Shown: in pieces, positions 60,149-64,000 of the stretch
Position numbering within the stretch: position 1 is the first letter of the stretch
How the letters are laid out: every line of letters begins with the position of its first letter
Assembly (NCBI GenBank): GCA_017621795.1
Contig: JAGASJ010000087.1
Span: forward strand, 30,178 to 94,177
Direction of reading: 5' to 3'
Length of the DNA: 64,000 bases
DNA from: Oscillospiraceae bacterium
GTDB taxonomy: Bacteria > Bacillota > Clostridia > Oscillospirales > Oscillospiraceae
Made by a program: the position numbers and the translations under genes
Notes under the pieces: generated by a model
What the model saw: only the letters and a program-made list of their open reading frames with translations
What the model was told of the DNA's origin: nothing
The model's database searches: none

Positions 60149-61256
60149 CGGCGGCATCCTCCGTCAGCTCGTCATACTCGGCAGAGTAGGAGCTGTAGTC
60201 ACCGAACAGGCCGGAATACGCGCTCTTATGCATAATATGGATATCCTCCGGGTTCAGGCGGATACCGACAGTAGAGCCAACGCCCTGAAAATCTGTGGTC
60301 TGAATCAGCCACTTGAAGCCCTTGAAGTCCACAATGATATCGTAGTTGAGGCCCTTGAAGGTGACAGAGGTCACTGTGCCTACCAAATGACCCTCCTCGG
60401 GCGGTACAAAGTCGATATCCTCGGGGCGAATGACCACGTCCACCGGTTCGTTGGGCGCGAAGCCTGCATCCAGGCATTTGAAGGTTCTTCCGAAGAATTT
60501 TACCTTGTAGTCGGATAGCATCACGCCATCCAAAATGTTACTCTCGCCGATAAAGTCTGCCACAAAAGCATTCTTCGGCTCGTTATATATATCCTCGGGT
60601 CTGCCCACCTGCTGAATACGGCCCTTGTCCATTACCACTACGGTATCAGACATGGAAAGCGCTTCCTCCTGGTCGTGGGTCACATAGATAAAGGTAATGC
60701 CCATAGCCTGCTGGATCCGCTTCAGCTCGTTCTGCATATCCTTACGCAGACGCAGGTCAAGAGCCGCTAAAGGCTCATCCAATAACAGTACCTTGGGTCT
60801 GTTTACCAGTGCCCGAGCAATGGCAACACGCTGTTGCTGACCGCCGGAGAGAGAGTCTACAGAGCGATGGCCATAGCCCTTGAGTCCCACCACTTCCAGT
60901 ATTTCGTGTACACGCTGCTGAATTTCGTCCTTGGGAAGCTTAGCCACCTTCAGGCCGAAGGCAATATTGTCGTATACATCCAAATGGGGGAACAGCGCAT
61001 ACCGCTGGAATACGGTATTGATCTGCCGTTCATAGGGCGGAACGTCGTTGATGCGTTTTCCGTCAAAAAGCACATCGCCGGATGTGGGATTTTGGAAACC
61101 GCCGATGATCCGCAGTGTGGTGGTTTTGCCGCAACCGGAAGGGCCGAGCAGCGTGAGAAATTCCTTGTCGTTAAAATAGAGATTGATCCCATCAAGGACC
61201 TTTTCCCCGTCGAACTCCATCGTAAGATTTTGGAGTCTGATGAGTTCTTTGGACAT
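60135..61256 (-). CDS. potA: Polyamine ABC transporter ATP-binding protein
   Basis: A 373-residue ATPase with Walker [10 protein letters not shown], signature [15 protein letters not shown], Walker [13 protein letters not shown] and a C-terminal TOBE domain ([14 protein letters not shown], then [13 protein letters not shown]). It powers uptake through PotB and PotC. An acidic tail ([14 protein letters not shown]) ends the protein. GGGGGAGG precedes ATG 61256. It is the first gene of the operon, with a promoter at 61305-61333. Confidence 0.95.
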   Translation of the reverse strand: MSKELIRLQNLTMEFDGEKVLDGINLYFNDKEFLTLLGPSGCGKTTTLRIIGGFQNPTSGDVLFDGKRINDVPPYERQINTVFQRYALFPHLDVYDNIAFGLKVAKLPKDEIQQRVHEILEVVGLKGYGHRSVDSLSGGQQQRVAIARALVNRPKVLLLDEPLAALDLRLRKDMQNELKRIQQAMGITFIYVTHDQEEALSMSDTVVVMDKGRIQQVGRPEDIYNEPKNAFVADFIGESNILDGVMLSDYKVKFFGRTFKCLDAGFAPNEPVDVVIRPEDIDFVPPEEGHLVGTVTSVTFKGLNYDIIVDFKGFKWLIQTTDFQGVGSTVGIRLNPEDIHIMHKSAYSGLFGDYSSYSAEYDELTEDAADEEE

Positions 61257-61284
61257 TATCCTCCCCCGTTTCTTTATCTAAATC

Positions 61285-61333
61285 GTCAAAGTTTGACAAG
61301 TATATTTGTACCCTATATTTCCCTAAATGTCAA
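61285..61333 (-). promoter_or_regulatory. Promoter of the polyamine operon with downstream palindrome
   Basis: On the minus strand: perfect TTGACA (61333-61328), a 17-bp spacer and TACAAA (61310-61305). A 13-nt palindrome GTCAAAGTTTGAC (61285-61297) lies just downstream of the -10 box, where a repressor could block transcription. Confidence 0.6.
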
Positions 61334-61439
61334 CGGCATTTTACGCTTGCTGCCTGAAGTTTTCCATATCTTTTTTCTTTTTTGCGGAAAAGGTATATAA
61401 ATGCAGTTTTTGGAAAGAATGGATAGTGGAGGTGCTAAT

Positions 61440-62081
61440 ATGCGCAACAATAAATTTTTAGACAGTCTGAAGGGTAAGGGCTACTACATAGCCCTGGGCC
61501 TGTGCGCTGTCGCAATCGGGATATCCGGCTATTTGTATTATCAAAACACCAATAACGAGGCAGATGACCCCAAAATCCAGGTATCTGTCACCACACCCAA
61601 CATCACAGAGGATGTACCCTCTGCCACCACCCCTCCTGACGCAACAAAGCCTCAGCAGGACACTGCGAAGCTGAAGCCTACCCGTCCTGTCAGCGGTGAC
61701 ACGGTGGCAGGCTATGCGATGGAGGTGCTGCAGTACAACCAAACCACCAGAGATTGGCGGGTGCACAACGGCATTGATATTGCCGCGCAGGCAGGTACGG
61801 ATGTGCTTGCCGCCGCTGACGGCACGGTTTATACTGTTTTTGAGGACGACACCATGGGCACCACTGTGGTTTTGCGTCACGATGGCGGCTACGTGACCAA
61901 GTATGCCAGCCTGGACAAGGAGGTAGCGGTGACCGTGGGACAGCAGGTGAAGTCCGGCACAGTCATTGGCAAGGTGGGCAACACCGCCCTTTTAGAGACG
62001 GCTATCGGAGACCATCTCCACTTTAGCGTCACCTGTGACGGAAAGCCGATGGACCCGGAAGCGTTTTTGAATCTCAGTTAA
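61440..62081 (+). CDS. spoIIQ: SpoIIQ-like M23 (LytM-fold) sporulation protein
   Basis: A 213-residue protein with one N-terminal membrane helix (residues about 17-37), a Pro/Thr-rich linker and a LytM domain (about 90-213). The zinc ligands appear intact: HNGIDI (His and Asp) and HLHFS (HxH). Size and layout fit SpoIIQ, the forespore partner of SpoIIIAH in engulfment; clostridial SpoIIQ often keeps the zinc site that Bacillus lost. I start at ATG 61440 (GGAGG 7 nt upstream). A general cell-wall peptidase is the alternative. Confidence 0.75.
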   Translation: MRNNKFLDSLKGKGYYIALGLCAVAIGISGYLYYQNTNNEADDPKIQVSVTTPNITEDVPSATTPPDATKPQQDTAKLKPTRPVSGDTVAGYAMEVLQYNQTTRDWRVHNGIDIAAQAGTDVLAAADGTVYTVFEDDTMGTTVVLRHDGGYVTKYASLDKEVAVTVGQQVKSGTVIGKVGNTALLETAIGDHLHFSVTCDGKPMDPEAFLNLS

Positions 62082-62087
62082 AAAAGA

Positions 62088-62114
62088 GGGTGTCTCATAC
62101 ATTTTGAGACACCC
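62088..62114. terminator. Terminator between the spoIIQ-like gene and the converging small gene
   Basis: GGGTGTCTCA (62088-62097) and TGAGACACCC (62105-62114), with an A-run on the left that becomes a T-run on the minus strand. It can work for both converging transcripts. Confidence 0.75.
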
Positions 62115-62140
62115 CGAAAAAATATTTATCCAATTCCAAC

Positions 62141-62203
62141 TGTAGGGAACGGCCTGTGTGCCGTTCCTTATTCTGTGGAATGACACATAGGTCATTCCCT
62201 ACA
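62141..62203. repeat. TGTAGGG-type inverted-repeat element, long copy
   Basis: Ends are TGTAGGGAA (62141-62149) and TTCCCTACA (62195-62203). Inside are two hairpins, GGAACGGC/GCCGTTCC (62146-62167) and GGAATGAC/GTCATTCC (62178-62199). The element is flanked by 14-bp direct repeats ATACATTTTGAGAC (62097-62110 and 62205-62218). Confidence 0.7.
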
Positions 62204-62238
62204 TATACATTTTGAGACCGCCTGTTTTCTGCATTTGA

Positions 62239-62598
62239 CTATTCTTTTGCACCTTGCTTATCCAAAATATCCAGCACTTCCTGCCCGCGGGCAGTCAGGG
62301 CAAAGCTCCCCCAAATGGGGCAATCTTCATATCGGGACATATCCGCACCCAATAAGGGCTTGTCGAAGTCGATGCTGATAAGCCCTTTTTTCTCTAAGCA
62401 CTGCAAGATCAGACTGTAGCGCTCCTGGGTTTCTTCTTCGTCCTCCCGATAAATGGGCGCTTGAGTGTCTGCTCTCCGCGCCACAGGCAAAAAGGCATTT
62501 TCTCCCAGTTGGTTCAAAAGCCGGAGCTCCGGCAGACTGAGCACCAGTTCTCCACCACAGCCGCCGCAATGGGCGCAGTCTCCGTTACATTGGGCCAT
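62239..62598 (-). CDS. Small Cys-rich, winged-helix-like protein of unknown function
   Basis: A 119-residue protein. The N-terminus has a cysteine cluster (MAQCNGDCAHCGGCGGEL) that could bind a metal. The rest resembles a small winged-helix domain (LSLPELRLLNQLGENAFLPV, then LILQCLEKKGLISIDF, then FALTARGQEVLDIL). I start at ATG 62598, since GGGAGGGAG lies 7 nt upstream; the longer frame to 62682 has no ribosome site. Similar short proteins occur in Clostridia, but I do not recognise a function. Confidence 0.7.
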   Translation of the reverse strand: MAQCNGDCAHCGGCGGELVLSLPELRLLNQLGENAFLPVARRADTQAPIYREDEEETQERYSLILQCLEKKGLISIDFDKPLLGADMSRYEDCPIWGSFALTARGQEVLDILDKQGAKE

Positions 62599-62716
62599 AT
62601 TCTCCCTCCCTGCATTTGTTGTTTCTTTAAGTATAACCGTTTTTGGGTATACACGCAACCTTTTTCGATGGATAAGCCTCATCCAAAATCATACAATAGC
62701 AGTAGGAGGGATGTAT

Positions 62717-63184
62717 ATGATCAAAAAACCGAAGAAGTTTTTGCTTTCGCTGGCGCTGCCTTTAGCAGTAGGCGGTCTTGCCACACTGCTCAGCGGCGGT
62801 ATGGGAGATTTTAAACAGCTGCAGCAGCCGCCGTTGTCTCCGCCGGGATGGGTGTTTCCTGTTGTATGGAGCATTTTATATCTGCTGATGGGCTACAGCG
62901 CCTATCGGGTATACAGCAGTGGAAAACCGCAGGTGCAGGTAAACCGTGCCCTGAAGCTGTATGGCGTACAGCTTGCGCTGAATTTTATATGGCCTATTTT
63001 ATTTTTCGGCTTTGACGCCTATCTGTTGGCGTTTTTTGTGCTGCTTTTGCTGTGGTTTGCCATTTTTCTCACGATGCGGGCCTTTGCCCCGCTGGACGAA
63101 ACAGCCTCCGATTTGCTCATTCCCTACATTCTGTGGGTCACTTTTGCAGGATATTTGAATATAGGCGTATATTTTTTAAACTAA
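62717..63184 (+). CDS. tspO: TspO/MBR family membrane protein
   Basis: A 155-residue five-helix protein of the translocator family. PPLSPPGWVFPVVWSILYLLMGYSAYRV and NFIWPILFFG carry the family's aromatic and Pro motifs for tetrapyrrole binding (shown here in part). I start at ATG 62717, because AGGAGGG is 7 nt upstream; ATG 62711 is too close. It may take part in porphyrin or stress responses, which is inference. Confidence 0.88.
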   Translation: MIKKPKKFLLSLALPLAVGGLATLLSGGMGDFKQLQQPPLSPPGWVFPVVWSILYLLMGYSAYRVYSSGKPQVQVNRALKLYGVQLALNFIWPILFFGFDAYLLAFFVLLLLWFAIFLTMRAFAPLDETASDLLIPYILWVTFAGYLNIGVYFLN

Positions 63185-63200
63185 ATTTTTCCAAAACCTC

Positions 63201-63228
63201 TTTTCAGAATGAAAAAATGTGTTATAAT
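63201..63228 (+). promoter_or_regulatory. Promoter of the rubrerythrin gene
   Basis: TTTTCA (63201-63206), a 16-bp spacer and TATAAT (63223-63228), 35 bp before ATG 63264. No PerR-type box is obvious. Confidence 0.6.
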
Positions 63229-63263
63229 AAGAACGCATTAAAAAACGAAAGGATGGAATCATT

Positions 63264-63803
63264 ATGGCTTCTAAATACGCAGGCACCCAAACCGAAAAGA
63301 ATCTGATGGCCGCCTTCTCCGGCGAATCCGAGGCGCGGAATAAGTATACCTACTTCGCCTCCAAGGCAAAGAAAGAGGGCTATGAGCAGATTGCCGCCCT
63401 GTTCCTGAGGACCGCTGATAACGAGAAGGAACACGCAAAGCTGTGGTTTAAGGAATTAGAAGGCATCGGCAACACCGCTGAAAACCTGGTTTCTGCCGCC
63501 AACGGTGAAAACTACGAGTGGACCGATATGTACGCCGGCTTTGCCAAAACTGCCGATGAAGAGGGCTTCCACGAGCTGGCCGAGCGTTTCCGCCTGGTTG
63601 CCGCTGTGGAAAAGCACCACGAGGAGCGTTACCGCGCTCTGCTGCACAATGTGGAGACTGCCCAGGTATTTGAAAAGAGCGAGGTCAAGGTGTGGGAGTG
63701 CCGCAACTGCGGTCACATCGTGGTTGGTACCAACGCCCCCCAGATCTGCCCCACCTGCAATCATCCCCAGGCCTACTTTGAGATCCACGCAGCCAATTAT
63801 TAA
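63264..63803 (+). CDS. rbr: Rubrerythrin
   Basis: A 179-residue non-haem diiron peroxidase that protects anaerobes from hydrogen peroxide. The ferritin-like part has [24 protein letters not shown] and [12 protein letters not shown] as iron ligands. The C-terminal rubredoxin-like part has WECRNCGHI and [11 protein letters not shown] for one Fe(SCys)4. Order and length are standard. It is monocistronic, ending in a strong GC hairpin. Confidence 0.96.
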   Translation: MASKYAGTQTEKNLMAAFSGESEARNKYTYFASKAKKEGYEQIAALFLRTADNEKEHAKLWFKELEGIGNTAENLVSAANGENYEWTDMYAGFAKTADEEGFHELAERFRLVAAVEKHHEERYRALLHNVETAQVFEKSEVKVWECRNCGHIVVGTNAPQICPTCNHPQAYFEIHAANY

Positions 63804-63809
63804 AAACAA

Positions 63810-63839
63810 GGCGCGGTGCTTCCAATGAAGCACCGCGCC
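63810..63839 (+). terminator. Hairpin after rubrerythrin
   Basis: GGCGCGGTGCTTC (63810-63822) and GAAGCACCGCGCC (63827-63839) form a perfect 13-bp stem with a 4-nt loop; no T-run follows. Confidence 0.7.
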
Positions 63840-63867
63840 GCAGTCTGTCAAAAAACTTCCAATAAGC

Positions 63868-63898
63868 CTCCGTTTCTGGTATAATAAAGGAAACGGGG
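63868..63898 (+). promoter_or_regulatory. Promoter region of the transposase gene with dyad
   Basis: TATAAT lies at 63880-63885, with a poor TTCCAA -35 (63857-63862). CCTCCGTTTC (63868-63877) and GAAACGGGGG (63889-63898) form a dyad across the -10 box, which could limit transposase expression. Confidence 0.45.
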
Positions 63899-63906
63899 GT
63901 GTAATT

Positions 63907-64000
63907 ATGGAACAATGGAGAAAAGATGCGAGAAGTGAAGCAATTATTGTGGATTTAGAGGCATTAGTACCTCAAGATCATCTTCTTCGGAAGATAGAAA
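63907..64000 (+). CDS. IS1182-type transposase, 5' end only
   Basis: The first 31 codons of a gene that continues beyond the right edge. The segment VDLEALVPQDHLLRKIE is the conserved start of IS1182/IS5-group DDE transposases. The start is ATG 63907 with GGGGGTG upstream. Whether the element is complete cannot be judged here. Confidence 0.75.
   Translation, partial: MEQWRKDARSEAIIVDLEALVPQDHLLRKIE

Overview
The window looks like the chromosome of a spore-forming, anaerobic, monoderm Firmicute of class Clostridia, probably an intestinal Oscillospiraceae/Ruminococcaceae-type bacterium. The evidence is a pro-sigma-K gene, a SpoIIQ-like gene, rubrerythrin, an ethanolamine-utilisation microcompartment operon, a methionine T-box, strong AGGAGG ribosome sites, and dispersed palindromic repeats of a kind common in such genomes. 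The family-level placement is inference; no rRNA or tRNA gene is present to confirm it.

Layout. (1) 1-19.8 kb, + strand: the 3' part of a large wall-binding phosphodiester-glycosidase protein, then an exopolysaccharide cluster: two GT4 and one GT2 glycosyltransferases, polymerase, pyruvyl transferase with its FrhB-like iron-sulphur partner, flippase, a His-rich membrane phosphoesterase, a Wzz-tyrosine kinase fusion, its PHP-type phosphatase, a secreted membrane protein and an LCP ligase. No initiating sugar-phosphate transferase is visible, so the cluster probably continues to the left. (2) 19.9-26.2 kb, +: a sugar operon with a clan-F glycosidase, two SGNH hydrolases, a D-lyxose/mannose-type isomerase, a PfkB kinase, L-fucose isomerase and fucose mutarotase. 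(3) 26.2-28.1 kb, -: a barnase-like lipoprotein with its barstar, then sigK. (4) 28.2-38.4 kb, -: an AT-richer defence island. It has an HTH-DUF3990 gene with a small partner, then a seven-gene run hsdM-hsdS-TIR-membrane protein-hsdR-ART-like-RES. (5) 38.5-42.1 kb, +: an inactive/active M16 peptidase pair and lgt. (6) 42.1-52.4 kb, +: a twelve-gene eut operon. (7) 52.4-54.6 kb: T-box and metG. (8) 55.0-61.3 kb, -: a drug-type ABC exporter and a polyamine importer with fused PotC-PotD. (9) 61.4-64 kb: spoIIQ-like gene, a small Cys-rich protein, tspO, rubrerythrin and the start of an IS1182-type transposase.

How it works together. Region 1 builds, exports and attaches a surface glycan under tyrosine-phosphorylation control. 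Region 6 imports ethanolamine, splits it with B12-dependent EutBC (reactivated by EutA, cofactor from EutT) inside a shell of EutL/M/N, and passes acetaldehyde to EutE, EutG and PduL. The most unusual part is region 4. A type I restriction-modification operon carries a TIR-domain gene and a single-pass membrane protein between hsdS and hsdR, with a probable ADP-ribosyltransferase-fold protein and a RES-domain (NAD+ phosphorylase family) protein behind hsdR. Together with the DUF3990 gene, this puts four proteins with predicted NAD+-using folds around one restriction system. I regard this as the best candidate for an undescribed composite defence system.
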